Origin: Endothia cerciana | Taxonomy: Eukaryota; Ascomycota; Sordariomycetes; Diaporthales; Cryphonectriaceae | Direction: 5' to 3' | Length of the DNA stretch: 64,000 nucleotides | Assembly: GCA_026119935.1 (NCBI GenBank) | Contig: JALRMH010000066.1 | Coordinates: forward strand, 95,762 to 159,761 | In this document: positions 35,955 to 47,361 of the stretch, piece after piece | Position numbering within the stretch: the stretch's first letter is position 1 | Layout: the number at the start of each line of letters is the position of its first letter | Made by a program: the position numbers and the translations under genes | The notes under the pieces: model-generated | Told to the model about the DNA's origin: nothing | The model's database searches: none | The model's input: the letters and a program-made list of their open reading frames with translations, nothing else

Positions 35955-37729
35955 TTATGCCTTCGCTGGGTGGCGCTCCGCCCATTCATCTAGCAACCCG
36001 GCAAAGTCAGGAGGCGTATATGGCTCAGTCAACTCCTTTACATATGAGGACTTCCGATAAATGCCCAAACCCATGTCCTTCATCAGCATGTTCACGTATG
36101 GCAGCCCCTCAAAGACCAAGTCCGGCAGGCTTGCACCATAGCCACATGGGAACCGCCACTTTCCCCATTGCGTATGGAGCATGATCTCCTGTGTAGCTTC
36201 TTCTGGTAACTGCGCAATCCTGTCCAATTTGCCGTCCAGGAACGCGGAGATCCACACAGCCTGGACTGAGGCGCATACGGCCGTGTTGACAGTGGAGATC
36301 ATCCCCGAGAATGCAAGGTTCCTCGACTTCAGCATCGTTGAGGGGACGATGAAGCGATAGTACCTCAACGGATCAGCCTCCTTCGGCTCGAAGCGTAACT
36401 GGGGCTGATCCTTGAGGCGGGGGAACATTGTCAGAACATCGCTGTCCGCTTTGGAATCGAGCTCGATCCTGCCGGCCTCGACAACAGCTTGGGCCAGACC
36501 AAGACCAGCGTCATCGAGACCACTGATCTTCATAGACTCCTTCTTCCAACCTGTGGAGCACACCATGCCGTCCGTCTCAAGGATGTCTCCAGAGGCTAAG
36601 ACAGCTTTTCCTGGCTCCAGGTGGTCGATGTTATCAATGTGCACCCTGATCTTGCCCTCCTTGACCAAGTCAAATAGGGGAGTGTCGTAGTTCAGGATGC
36701 TGAGCCCACTTGCGATCCAGAAAGCGGGGTTCCACGGCTTCAGTTTCACCAGCTCCGGGTGTGCATCGTAGCGGATTGCATCCAGTATATCGCCCTGCAA
36801 GATCTTCCAGAAGGTGTCCACTACGAACCTGCCTACCCTCGTACCATGTAGCAGGTTTCTGATACCGCCGTAGCCGTCCTCGGCACCCCAGGGACACGGG
36901 CTGAACCACGTCAGGAAGCGTACGTTGAAGATGGTGTCCAGCCTGCGTTTCAGAGGCGTGACGAAAGGTGGAGCGATCCAGACCGGGCCGTGCCCGTTTG
37001 GCCGGACGACGAGGTCGACCGTGGCGCCGTCCTGGGCGAGGGCGTAGGCCACGTCGTACGCGGACTTGGCGCCGCCAACCACCACAGCTTTCTCGGCTTG
37101 CTTGAGCTCGGAGGCCCGGCGGCAGAAGTCCTTGGCGTGGAAGAACGGCTTGCCAAAGCTCTCTGCACCGGCGTACTGTGGAAAGTTGGGCGTGGAGGTG
37201 AGCCCGGTGGCGAGGATGAGCTTCGTCGTGGTCAACTTGCGCTGCGCGTCACTAGGGCCGGTCACTGTGAGCCGCCATCCCGTGATATCGCCAGACGCGG
37301 ACCCCGACGACCGTAGCGCCTCAACGTCGTCGACCTTCGAGTGGAACTGCATTCGCTCCAGCACCCCGAACTTCCTCGCGAAGTCTGTCAAGTATCCGTG
37401 CAGCACCGCCCCCGGGATGTGACTCCCTGCTTCGACGCCGTAGATATCCTCGGACATGGGGAAGTCAGGATACTCGTAAGAGCCGACTATGTTGTTGGAC
37501 TTGAGCCCGGGGTAGAGGCGGGCTTCCGACCAGGTGCCACCGCAGCTCTCCGCGGACTCGAGCACAGCGATGCGCTCGTGCGGATGTGTCTCGATGTAGG
37601 CCCTGGCTGCGGCGAGGCCGAACCAGCCTGGGAGGCATCGGTCAGTACCAGCACGGGCAGTCCGGATCAGGGCGACCTACCAGCTCCCACCACTACCATA
37701 TCGTAAGTCTCCTCTGCCATGTTACTCAT
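35955..37729 (-). CDS. FAD/NADPH flavin monooxygenase (FMO / Baeyer-Villiger type)
   Basis: Two exons, 37729-37681 and 37627-35955, give 573 aa. The spliced N-terminus holds the FAD-binding VVVGAGWFGLAAA (GxGxxG at about 15-20), then ESCGGTW typical of FMO/BVMO enzymes. A second Rossmann motif, VVVGGAKSAYDVA, binds NADPH. Between them lies a KPFFHAKDF segment corresponding to the family fingerprint around its conserved His. The C-terminal part has a TGW(K) motif and a GMI membrane-near region. Such enzymes oxygenate heteroatoms or convert ketones to esters/lactones. In this block it could act on a ketone made by an SDR. The intron interrupts exactly at the GxGxxG motif. It is upstream of, and co-oriented with, the second SDR. 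Confidence 0.88.
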
Positions 37730-38554
37730 CGTGGCTGAAGCACCCAAGCATAGTCTCGTCGTCAGAGAATATAGTTACGCGAGCAAATCCGATCTGTAGA
37801 CCGTCCGCACAGTGAGACTGCTCATGTAGAATTAGCAATTGACATCCCAAGCCCTCCTGCTCCGACTCGTCCCCCTTTATGGATACAAGGCACACGATTC
37901 CGGCCCCGGCCGGCGGCTAAAAAGCACTCAGGTGTTGATATCAGGGCCACAACCGACGGCGCTATCTCCCGGCACAAATCGAGAGACTGAGATGTCCTGT
38001 GCTGACGAAGAGACGGCCCAGCGCCCGATGTGCCTCTGAGTTAGGTTTGTCCTTATCTCCCCCGGGGACATGGATCTATGGGATCGCGTGGGCCCTTTCA
38101 GCTCCGAGGAGATCCCCAAGTTGCTTATGAGAGTCAGACTGGAGCGAACTGGTCAGCGAATGAGACCGTGGCGGTTATTTCCGTGCTGCGTCGGTTGCTG
38201 CACCTTGGGCTGACGCTGAGTGTTCTCGCGCTGCGAGTTCATAGAGGTTCTGCAGTGTTACGGGCAAAGCGGCAACCTGGATATGGGAGGGAGCCACCAT
38301 TTACCAGAGGTCGGTCCTCAGCCTGGGGCTTGGAAGCACTCTCGATTTCGGATATGAAATGACTATAGAAGCAACGTTTTGAAGCCACCAGCGGCAATGA
38401 GCCATATTCAAGAGAGATGCCGTCGCTTACGTCGTCAGCATCGTGCGCAGCAGCTCTCAGCGCCCGCACGACGAGGACTAGAACTCAAGATACCTGTAGA
38501 CAAAGGTGAACCGCCGTTGTGAAGAGCCGGAATCTCTACAGGAATTTTCTTCGT
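37730..38554. other. FMO promoter / SDR 3' intergenic region
   Basis: About 825 bp. The part next to the FMO start holds CGGCGGCTAA at 37911-37920 in a GC-rich context. The rest shows no motif-bearing frame. Confidence 0.5.
37911..37920 (+). promoter_or_regulatory. candidate cluster motif CGGCGGCTAA upstream of FMO
   Basis: This decamer occurs 182 bp upstream of the FMO start. The identical decamer occurs at 39627-39636, 175 bp upstream of the second SDR start, in the same orientation relative to the gene. A related AGCCGCCGG lies upstream of the dioxygenase and GCCGCCG upstream of the FAD monooxygenase. Binding by the local Zn2Cys6 regulator is an inference. Confidence 0.35.
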
Positions 38555-39452
38555 CTACTCGTAGCTGATCACCCCATCAATGGTACCAACATGCAATCCG
38601 CCCGTGATCTGGATGTCCGCCGCGGTGGTGAACCGACTCGCATCACTCAGCAAGTAAACCACGGCTCCCGTCAGGTCGTTCTGCGTGCTGAGCCTCTGCA
38701 TCGGCGGAGCCAACCACATCTGATCCCCTTCCCTTTTACTCTTCATCTCCCGTACCGTTCTTGTCATTTCGGAATCCACAAATCCCGGAGAGATCGTGCT
38801 CACCCGGATGTTGTGCGGGGCGAGCTCGACGGCTAGTGCTTTAGATAGCATCAACACGCCACCCTTGCTTGCATTGTACGCAGCCATCCGGTAGCCTGGG
38901 AGAGCGATGTGGCTTGACTGCGAGGCGATGAGGACGATGCTGCCGCCCTTGCCTTGGGACAGCATCTGCTTTGTGGCCAGCTGAGCGGCGAAGAATGTGC
39001 CCCTGACCTGTGTTTTTTTTTAATTACCGTTGGTGCAAATTTCGTTCAGAGCACAGTCGGAAGCAAAAACTCACATTGATTTCCTGTATCCTCGTGAACT
39101 CCTCCCACGTCTGCTCGATGAATGGCTTATCAACAGCGATACCTGCCGCAGGCACCAACCCATCAATGGACCCAAGCTCCTGAACAGCTGTTGCGAAAGC
39201 CGAGCTGAGACTCTCCTGCTTGGTAACATCCGTCCGTATGTAAGTCGTCTTCGCACCCAATTTTTGACTGAGGCTGGCCCATTCGTTCTCGCCCACCGGC
39301 TTTTCCTGGATATCCAGCACGGCCACATTTCCACCCATCTCGCAGATGGCTCTAGTGACTGCGAAGCCGATCCCCTGGGCGCCGCCCGTCACGACATAAT
39401 TCCGCCCTCGCAGTTCAAACGTGGGGCGAACGTCTTCCAAAGGGTCTGACAT
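38555..39452 (-). CDS. SDR family oxidoreductase (classical, gluconate/sorbose-reductase type)
   Basis: Two exons, 39452-39075 and 39007-38555, give 276 aa. The cofactor motif TGGAQGIG is at about 22-29, NAD(P)-binding Asp in VAVLDIQ, and the AAG motif in VPAAGIA. The active site has Ser157, Tyr170 and Lys174 (YNASK), followed by the ISPGFVDSEMT turn. The C-terminus contains QITGG(L)H before DGVISYE. The length is typical of classical SDRs. The family reduces ketones or oxidises polyols and secondary alcohols, but its substrate here is unknown. It diverges from the dienelactone-hydrolase-like gene, sharing a 521-bp promoter. Confidence 0.9.
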
Positions 39453-39973
39453 TTTGCCCAGACTATGCAGATATCCGAATCAGCTGCGCAAGTCCCCAAA
39501 GGCCGTTAAGGGTGTGCTTGTGAAGGTCGTCCGTCGGTGTGCGCAGGTAGCATGATGAGTGGCCAATTGCGTGTGCATGTTGCGTGGAAAAATGTCGCGA
39601 GTTACGCTACTGGTGTCCAATGCTCGCGGCGGCTAAGACACCTACTGCGGCCCGTCGGCCTTTGGGCCAAGACCCTCCAAGTCTTACGGGCAAGCAAGTC
39701 CCTTGCCGCCAACGTCAACGACAGAGACGGGACTTAAGCCGACTCCGTACGACGATAAGCTGCACCTTGCCTGGGAGATAAGCGGCAGAGTCATTAACCA
39801 CTACATACGTCACAGATGACCGTAATTGTATTTGCAGACCGAGGACCCTCATATGAACATTAAGAATAGGATACAATAATAGGCTGAGTCACAGCTTAGG
39901 TTCACATGTTGTGCCCCAGGACAGGACTCCCCAACACCACACCCTGACCCCGCCGAAAACATCGCGTCGAACC
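39453..39973. promoter_or_regulatory. shared divergent promoter of SDR and DLH-like genes
   Basis: A 521-bp stretch between divergent starts that includes CGGCGGCTAA at 39627-39636. Both genes may be co-regulated from here. No coding frame with family features was seen. Confidence 0.45.
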
Positions 39974-41506
39974 ATGTTCAACGACATCACCAAACCCCCG
40001 CCTCCATTGCCGAGCCCGGAGCTCACGGAGGTGATGCCCGGCGTGTCACTCCTCAGGCCCCTGAGTCGCCGTGGCAAAGGGCCGGGCATGATTGTCCTCA
40101 CATCTGACCACGAAAACCCCCTAGTCATCATCGAAGGCGTACCATCTCCAATGGTAAAATGGGCGGAGGAGGGGTACACTGTTCTTGGGATCCAGGCCAG
40201 AGCATTGGCTGCCGGCAAGGGTCACCTCATCAAGTCCGCTGTGGAAACCCTCAAAGACTGTGAGAAGTGCGAACCGAAGGATAGGATTGGGTTGGTCGGT
40301 GAGTTGCTCTCTTTCGCAGTTTAGGGGGATCGTGGAGATGCCGAGGGCTGACAAAATTAATAGCATATGAGCCGGAGCTGTGGAACATTGTGGCATCGGC
40401 TCTCTCAACTCATCCTTCCATCGTCGCCGCTGTCGTGTATGCGGACGCACCTAGCGAAACTTCATCCAAAACTCTCGCGGGAGTGTCAATACCGGTGTTA
40501 CGCCATTTTGCAGGCAAAGGTTCGGCTCCACCGATCAGGTCAGACATTTTGAAAGAGTACTTCTATCCTGACGTGGCTTCATACAAATTTGCCACTCCTT
40601 TCCAGGCGTCGTTCCACTACAATACTGAGAGCGTCTCACATACTCGTAATTTGACACTCTTGAAGGAGAAAATGGGTGGGCCGTTGTTCGATCTCGAGAC
40701 CATATGGGAAGAGCACTGCTACTATGAATTTGCAGACCGGAGCATGGAGCACACGATGGTAAGTCTTCAAGAGGATCATGTTTCCCTAATTTCAGCAAAT
40801 CTCCCTGTGCTCCGGTTTCCCCCTTGCAAAGAAATAATTTGGTTTGCTGATAATCCGACAGAGCACGATGGTACAAGAGCCATATGTGAACCATGTGCCA
40901 ACAGCAAGTCGATTACACAACTCCGGAAAAGTTTCAAGGCGACTAACAAGCTGAACTTAGATGACTGGCGGTATCGGGCGCCCGAAGCTATCCCATTTCT
41001 ACCAGCACGACTTCATTTTTAATAACTCAGCCGACACCGAGCTGGAGCTCATCAGTCGAACCATGGGAGTTGACCGGATTGTGGACGAGTTCATCTTCAA
41101 GTTCACACATGACCAGGAGATTGACTGGATGTACGTTGGTCCGGGCCTCGGGCGTCATACGTGTCTCATACCTTGGTGCTCAGCTGACCATCGGTACAGT
41201 TTGCCTGGCATTCCTCCCACAAACAAGAAGGTTGAGGTTCCTTTCGTGGCCGTGGTTAATATTCGTGGCGACCGGCTATATCACGAGCATATAAGCTGGG
41301 ATCAAGGCAGCGTTCTGCGACAGATCGGTCTTCTCCCCGAATACCTCCCATTCCCGTATCCAGTGCAAGACGGAATCCCCGCCACACCAAGCAAGAGCAT
41401 CGAGTATCGACTCCCAGTTGCTGGGCTAGAAGTTGCTCACAAGATGAGAGACAGGAACTCCGTGCCATCCAACGAGATGTTTGCATTCAAGGTTCGCGAG
41501 GTTTAG
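39974..41506 (+). CDS. dienelactone-hydrolase-like / SnoaL-like fusion protein
   Basis: Five exons, 39974-40298, 40364-40758, 40862-40903, 40961-41130 and 41200-41506, give 412 aa. The N-terminal ~230 residues resemble fungal carboxymethylenebutenolidase-like proteins. The C-terminal ~180 have a SnoaL/NTF2-like layout (MTGGIGRPKLSHFY, RTMGVDRIVDEFIFKFTHD, IRGDRLYHEHISWDQGSVLRQIGLLPEYLPF). Family proteins hydrolyse dienelactones or serve as cyclase/isomerase-like enzymes, but no function is proven for this fusion. The usual GxCxG nucleophile segment is replaced by GLVAYEPELW after splicing. Intron 3 is GC-AG (GCAAGT...CTTAG), and exon 3 is only 42 nt. The ATG at 39974 is the first in frame. 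It follows ring-cleavage logic together with the dioxygenase. Confidence 0.82.
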
Positions 41507-41522
41507 CATCTATGTGTATCTT

Positions 41523-42206
41523 TCAGACTCTCTGCGCAACAATGTAATAATGATCTTCGGGGCCACAGTCCGCGTCCGGCGGCGGTACATGTCTAGCCAT
41601 CCGTGTCAGCTTGACATCAAACCCGTGGCCCGCAAGCATCTGATCCCATCCTTGCTTCGTGAACAATGTGTAATAGTTGTCCCTGCTCATGAACCGCTCA
41701 CGGATGCCTCGAGCACACAATCCGTCAGCATCATACGTCCCACCTCGACTCTCCGGGTCCATGTCCTCTGCAGCTATCGTGCAGATGCAGAGGAGCCCGC
41801 CAGATTTCAACCATCTGTTCCATTTGGCCATCAGTCCTTCGATCTCCTCACGGGTGAGCACGAAGAGCGAGAGAATATTGAACACGGCGTCGAATTGTGT
41901 TCCAGTCGGGGGCGCAAAGACTCGCATGTCTACGACATCAAATTGGCCGGTCGGAATTGCCCTCTTGATCAGTGTGATCATCGCGTTGGACACATCGATG
42001 CCAGTGACTATGTGCCCAGCTGCTGCGAGAGAGACAGCCACAGGCTTGCCTGTACCACAGCCCGCGTCGAGGACCTGGGAGCCTGGCGGGAGCAAGGGAA
42101 TAATATAGTCCAAAAAGGCGAGAAGTCCCTTGTTGTTCCCGAAGCCCTTCTCATATTGGAGCGCCAGGTCGACGGACGGGTAGAATGATGCGTCCGAATT
42201 CACCAT
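41523..42206 (-). CDS. class I SAM-dependent methyltransferase
   Basis: A single exon of 227 aa. Motif I is VLDAGCGTGKPV (about 45-56), followed by the acidic ribose-binding VTGIDVS. A motif II-like FDVVDMR and a later FDAVFNILSLF follow. The segment FMSRDNYYTLFTKQGWDQMLAGHGFDV is of the type seen in small fungal methyltransferases. It transfers a methyl group from SAM to an unidentified small molecule. Its 3' end is 16 bp from the convergent 3' end of the DLH-like gene, so the transcripts must overlap in their UTRs. Confidence 0.88.
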   Translation of the reverse strand: MVNSDASFYPSVDLALQYEKGFGNNKGLLAFLDYIIPLLPPGSQVLDAGCGTGKPVAVSLAAAGHIVTGIDVSNAMITLIKRAIPTGQFDVVDMRVFAPPTGTQFDAVFNILSLFVLTREEIEGLMAKWNRWLKSGGLLCICTIAAEDMDPESRGGTYDADGLCARGIRERFMSRDNYYTLFTKQGWDQMLAGHGFDVKLTRMARHVPPPDADCGPEDHYYIVAQRV

Positions 42207-42884
42207 GGCGTCTGATGGCCCAAGTCACTAATTAAAACTGACGTCTCGCAAAAGTTCAATCTGGTATGGCATGAGTTGTACTTCGGTACGTCGACGATAC
42301 TTTTGTTTGCAGATAAACTGGGGAAAACTCGCAACGTTTGGACTGCGATCTCTGGGGACGACATATAGTCTCTACACTTGTATGCTCTACAAACATGACC
42401 CACAACCAAGATCCAGCGCAATTGCACCATCTCACCGGGGATGTTGTATGATCCTAAACTGAAATTGTCGAACCGATGCTTCGGTAGATCCTTATTTGCG
42501 GCAAGCTAAGTATTTTCTATTGGGTTTCGCAGGGGTCGAGGGCGGATCGCATGCTTCCCCGGAGCGTCCTACTCATGTTTAACACCACTCGGAGCGCGAT
42601 GAGTGATTCGTCGAGCGCCGGCGGTGAAGACCTACTTACATTCGCACGACGGACTGTGGAGTAGCAATGGTTGCATATCGCATCTAAGTTTCATTATATC
42701 CACCTCGGTAGATGCTTTGGTTGGCTTGTGACTACCGTATGTTATAGTCAGGTCGAGATAAGTAAGTGCATTGTTGCGCTGGCTGGACACGGACGACCGG
42801 GAGCGACTTCATGCCTCGCATCAATACATACCGTATGGCCACTCAACGACGGCATCCCGGAATGACGCGGCTGTGACGGGCTAT
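42207..42884. other. intergenic region between two methyltransferase genes
   Basis: About 680 bp. It contains GCCGGCGGTGAAG near 42619, similar to the shared cluster motif. Otherwise no gene, repeat or RNA was recognised. Confidence 0.5.
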
Positions 42885-43568
42885 CTAGTTGACGATTGCC
42901 AATAGAAACCCGTCAAACATCTCTTCTGACACGGTCTTGTGGCTCGACACAGTATGAACCAACGTCGCCGTCACCCTCTCGTCCTTGCCGACCTTTGCAG
43001 CCAGCGATATCTTCCCCAAGTCTCTGCCCTCATCGATCTCCTCTCGCATCTCTCTGACCACATTGTCCACGTAGATACACCCCTTCTTGCGCGTCAACTT
43101 GACGGCGAGGTCGAAATAATCCCACTGCTCGCCCCAGTCCGCATCGATGAAGACCATGTCATACACGCGGCCCCCCTCGATCAACGTCGGCATGACGTCC
43201 AGGGCGGCCCCCAGGATGACCTCCACCTCGCCCTGCGAGATGCCTTTGACATTTTGAAGGGCCACATCCCTGTGCTTCGGGTTGAGCTCGATACTGGTCA
43301 CCTTGCAACCGGCCTGCTCGGCAAACCAGAGCGTACTGTACCCCCCGAGTGTTCCGATCTCAAGCACAGTCTTGGCCCCGATGAGCTGCGCCTGGATCGC
43401 GAGGTATTGTCCATGTAGTGCAGAGACGGTGATCGCTGGTAGCCCGCTCACCTCGCTGTTGCGAATGGCATCGGTGCGTCGCTGGTTGGGACGGATGAGG
43501 GCCTGCTCGGCCACACCGTCGATGGTGCGCACTGCGGTGAGCACGGAGTCGAGTGGCGCCGCGGACAT
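42885..43568 (-). CDS. O-methyltransferase (catechol/caffeoyl-CoA OMT type, Methyltransf_3)
   Basis: A single exon of 227 aa. The SAM motif I is VLEIGTLGGYSTLW (about 68-81) and the Glu of SIELNPKH binds SAM ribose. FIDADWGEQWDYF holds the divalent-metal Asp142/Asp144 region, and YVDNVV holds the second metal pair Asp168-Asn169. This layout is that of cation-dependent O-methyltransferases that methylate vicinal hydroxyls such as catechols. This fits a pathway with catechol intermediates and would compete with ring cleavage by the dioxygenase. Start at 43568 because it is the first ATG and the N-terminal helix is complete. Confidence 0.9.
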   Translation of the reverse strand: MSAAPLDSVLTAVRTIDGVAEQALIRPNQRRTDAIRNSEVSGLPAITVSALHGQYLAIQAQLIGAKTVLEIGTLGGYSTLWFAEQAGCKVTSIELNPKHRDVALQNVKGISQGEVEVILGAALDVMPTLIEGGRVYDMVFIDADWGEQWDYFDLAVKLTRKKGCIYVDNVVREMREEIDEGRDLGKISLAAKVGKDERVTATLVHTVSSHKTVSEEMFDGFLLAIVN

Positions 43569-44399
43569 GATCGCGAATTATAGCTAGCGTGAAATGAAAG
43601 GTGGCCTGATGAGGAGATAGCAATTCTCCCGTCGAGCGACGTACTCAGAGTCTCAGGGAGAATGCTGTTGCCCGCGGGAGCGAAGCGTGAAATGGATGTG
43701 ATTTATAGTACGCAGTATGGCGCGGCTCAAGCCCCTCAAATCCCCCAATCTTTGAGACTCGGCAAAGTCGGCATTATCATTCATGTTAAAGAAGCGGCAT
43801 ACTCACGCCATATTACGCTGACCGAGCCCCGAGGCCTGAATAAGCGGCCATGCCCGACCGAGTCAAGCTTGATACTGTAGCCAAGAGGCGGAGAAGTGGT
43901 CGCTCTTGGTCAATGGCTGCCTTGGTTGGCTATTCGCAAGCTTCCACATTAGCCTGCAGGTCATCATGGATCCTAGAGAGTGTGGTAGCCACTAGGAGAC
44001 TTTATGGTGCTCACTCGACTTGTCTCCTCGCACTCAGCGACCAGCCTGCAAGTTCTTCTTGCCTCTGTACAAGGTTTGGCATGAATTTCGCGGGCCTCAC
44101 AGATATGCTGTGTTCCGGCATGTCTACGCGCCAATGACTTACCTGCATCTCAGTCTACCGAGCGCGGCTTCTGGTCTCACGATGAGGACTCACTAGCCCA
44201 TCCGACCAAGCATCTCTTGCCATGAGCTCTTGGAACAGCTCATACCAGCAATTAAGTGTGAGAATAGGCTTTAGTTGAACACCTTTCGATTCTCGATGTT
44301 GACGACCTCCAAGCTACTCGCGGGAGAACTTCAGAAGCATCATCGAGCGGTGCGATAGATGACTACACTAAATCTTAGAATGGAACAAACTCAGAGAGA
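43569..44399. other. intergenic region, OMT promoter side
   Basis: About 830 bp between the OMT start and the 3' end of the regulator gene. Open frames such as 43850-44137 lack motifs. No repeat or RNA gene was seen. Confidence 0.5.
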
Positions 44400-46941
44400 T
44401 CAATTGGCTGGCTCAAACGGCATCGCATAACCGTCCCAGAGGATTCCATACATGAGGTCATTTCCTGGAAGAAAGTCCGACGTTGAAACCGCGCTGAGAG
44501 AGTCGCTCCCGCTCCAGAGGTCAGCCTCGCCTGTTGTAAGGCCATCGAAGTCAAAATCCGGCACCGGAAGCTGGGCGGCGGCCACACCTATTGCCTCATG
44601 GTTCTGCGCCTGACCCCGATCACTCATCTGAGGAGTTTGATGCAACATTCCTTCTCCCTTCTGTTCTCTCCTCGCATCTGACGACGCATCGAAGGATGAT
44701 ATCTGCTCGACGTAGGGAGCTCTCGACCCCACGCGTTCTCGTCGCACTTGTCGTCTGTAGTTGTCGATTGCGTCGGAAAATGCGGAGAGAATCTTGTGGT
44801 ATTGGTCGGCTTGTGGGCTTAGGCGACCGATGATGGATAAGACGTGTTGTGAACCGCGGAATGCGTCTCGGGCATCAGTGTCTGAATCGTCCGCGAGGAG
44901 AGCGAAACCCAAGACCAGACCAGCTGCGAAGACCCATGCTGCCATGTGTTAGCATATCTAATTTAGCTCAAATTGTCATTCTGTAGTCTTTGTGACAGGC
45001 AAGGTGGGGCATGGCACAACAAGTACAAACCTTTGATAATGCACATATTGCCCAGGAAAACCCCGGCGTCGACTGCCTCTTGGCACATCTGAGCCATAAG
45101 AGTCGCAGCCCCGATGCACGCACGAGAGAGCTCGGCCACGGCATCAGCTGAGATGATTGGAGGCGAGTTGTTGTGCCGCCGTCTTTCTCTAAAATGGGAG
45201 GAATTCCCACGCAATCGCGGCATGATATGTTGAATCAAGAATTGCCTGGAGGCACAGATTATCCCAAAGTAGTAGGAACCTGCCGTGTGAATGTTCGCGA
45301 TCATCTTCTCTCGGTAACTCGAGTCTTCCTGCCCTGGCAGGTTTGCCTTTCCTGGGCGTTGGCGGAGTGCTATGGGGAGCATCTGACTCCATTCTCGAAG
45401 AAGTTGCAAGTAGTTCTCGGCCGAGGAAGGTTTGAGAGCACCCTCATCGGCGAACTCGCCAACCAATGTTTCGAGTATCGAACAAGACTCGTAAGTCGCC
45501 CTGAGGGCTAAAGCTTGGTGACTGCTGACATTCAGGTTTTGGTCGACATCTCCAGAAGTGATATCGACGGATCTTAGCGACGGAGCGCTGCTTCTTCGTC
45601 CAAGGATTGAGGAACAGATGATATCGAAGACCCTGACGCTTTTCGCCACTCTCAATCTGTGGAAGTTGGATGTCAGTCCCGTATCTTCTATGAAGTATTT
45701 GTGAAAATGCACTGACCTTGTGTTCTGTTCATCCTTGGACATATGCTTATATTGTGTTGCAGCATGAAGCCCAAGGACATCAGCGGATTTAGCGGCCACT
45801 CCCAGATACATAAAAGCGGAATTCCGACGACATGCACCGCACATGTAAAACGCCAGCAGGATGAATGCTCTGACCAGATTGACTGTGGGATCTTCAAGCA
45901 TTTTCTCGAATGCCATCTGCCTACCAGCGGCGAAATACCTAGAGGCACGCACGAGTTCATCTCGAGAGCTCCCTCTGACCTGGCACCCGATCGCTGTCAT
46001 GATATACGACGACGCGAGAGCTGCCCGGTCTACTGGGTGTTTTGACCTTAGAATATCGGAACTTTTCTCCAGATTTGACAATTTCATAAGATCGGCCAAC
46101 TCGCCTTGCGTATAGAGATCTAGAAACCCGCTTGACTGGGCCTGCTTAGCTGATGATGCGAACAAGCATTGTTAAATTAGAACTTACTGCCTCTAGAAAG
46201 CAGCGCACTAGATCGTTCTTTTCACTTTCATCCAAGTCATCGTGAAATTCCTCGCCATTTGCCTCAGGGCCGGCTAGCTCAAACCAAGTATGATTGTGTT
46301 GGCTATCGGTAAAGCCAGACGGTCCGACATAGTGCTTCAGTGTCTTCTGTAAGAAGCGCAAGAATGAGAGCGCCGCAGTATTTCCAACAAAAACTAGATC
46401 AGCTGGGTTAGTGGAAGGCTAACTTCTCAAGACGAAACAGAGGCATTGCAGATAAAGACTGAAGAGCCGACTCAAAATGCCAAACCCAGACGAACAAACC
46501 TTTGACACCACTTGAATTCGACAGCATCAGAGGCCGCTGCCGTGCGGATCTTTCAACCGAGTTCCTAGAGTCTGGAATGTCGTCCGTCTCACTGTCCACA
46601 TCTTCAGTTGCCCTCTGTGAAGGCGGCTCCTGCGACGCACCCGACCCACCGCTGTACTCAGGCCGAGGCCGCTGTGCGGAATTCTTAGAGGTGAATCTGG
46701 AGTCTACCGCTGCGTCTCCGTTCACAACCGCAATAGCAGATGCCCGTGAGACGTCTGAATAGGAATAGCGACTTCTCCTATCCCCTGCCGTCCGTATGTA
46801 GGTGCAAGTGTCCTGGGTCCCTTTCTTCAGGCATAGTCGACAAGGCTGATTAGCGTCACACCTCTTCTTGGAAGCCTTGCAGGCATCACAGGCCTTCGCT
46901 GAGCGCTGCCTGTCTTGTGGCTTGACCTTGGGCCGTGGCAT
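44400..46941 (-). CDS. Zn2Cys6 transcription factor with fungal_trans domain
   Basis: Five exons, 46941-46500, 46393-46188, 46144-45717, 45656-45031 and 44938-44400, give 746 aa with all phases consistent. The N-terminus MPRPKVKPQDRQRSAKACD leads into a binuclear zinc cluster with spacing C-x2-C-x6-C-x5-C-x2-C-x8-C (about 18-46). The linker after it is Ser/Glu-rich. The middle homology domain includes LRSKHPVDRAALASSYIMTA, the YFAAGRQMAFEK and LLAFYMCGACRRNSAFMYLGVA blocks, typical of fungal_trans regulators. The C-terminal tail (about 570-746) is Gln/Asp/Ser-rich and may activate transcription. It is the only regulator in the block, divergent from the FAD monooxygenase, so I infer a pathway-specific activator. 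Confidence 0.9.
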
Positions 46942-47361
46942 GGCTGAGATTAATTCAATGAGTGACCATACGGATGAGTCGAGGGACGCGCAGCGGAAGG
47001 GCGGGTACGGAGGCAGGCCGAGGACGGGACCCGCTTGCGGAGAGAGAAAGGCGGAGCCTGTTATGAAAACAGTCACAAGGGCGGATGGATCGATTTGCAA
47101 ACAAGTCAATCTGAGCACATCCCCGAAAGATAGGAATGCCGCCGTCAACTGTGTTCCGAATGAGATGTGCTGGGACTCATCTGACTTCGTTCAAATGGAA
47201 GGCGAGATCATGGCTACGCTCAGATCTTATGCTTCGATTGAACCGCAAGACTATCGAAACCACAGCCACTAGACCACGACATCACTGTCTTTCTATCTAA
47301 TCGTAACTAGTTGATCTCCTACACTCATCAAATACCGTTTTCGCAGCCATTCTCAGTAAAC
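46942..47361. promoter_or_regulatory. shared promoter of Zn2Cys6 regulator and FAD monooxygenase
   Basis: A 420-bp stretch between divergent starts. It contains TGCCGCCGTC near 47139, matching the GCCGCCG core found in other promoters of the block. An open plus-strand frame through it has no family features. Confidence 0.45.
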
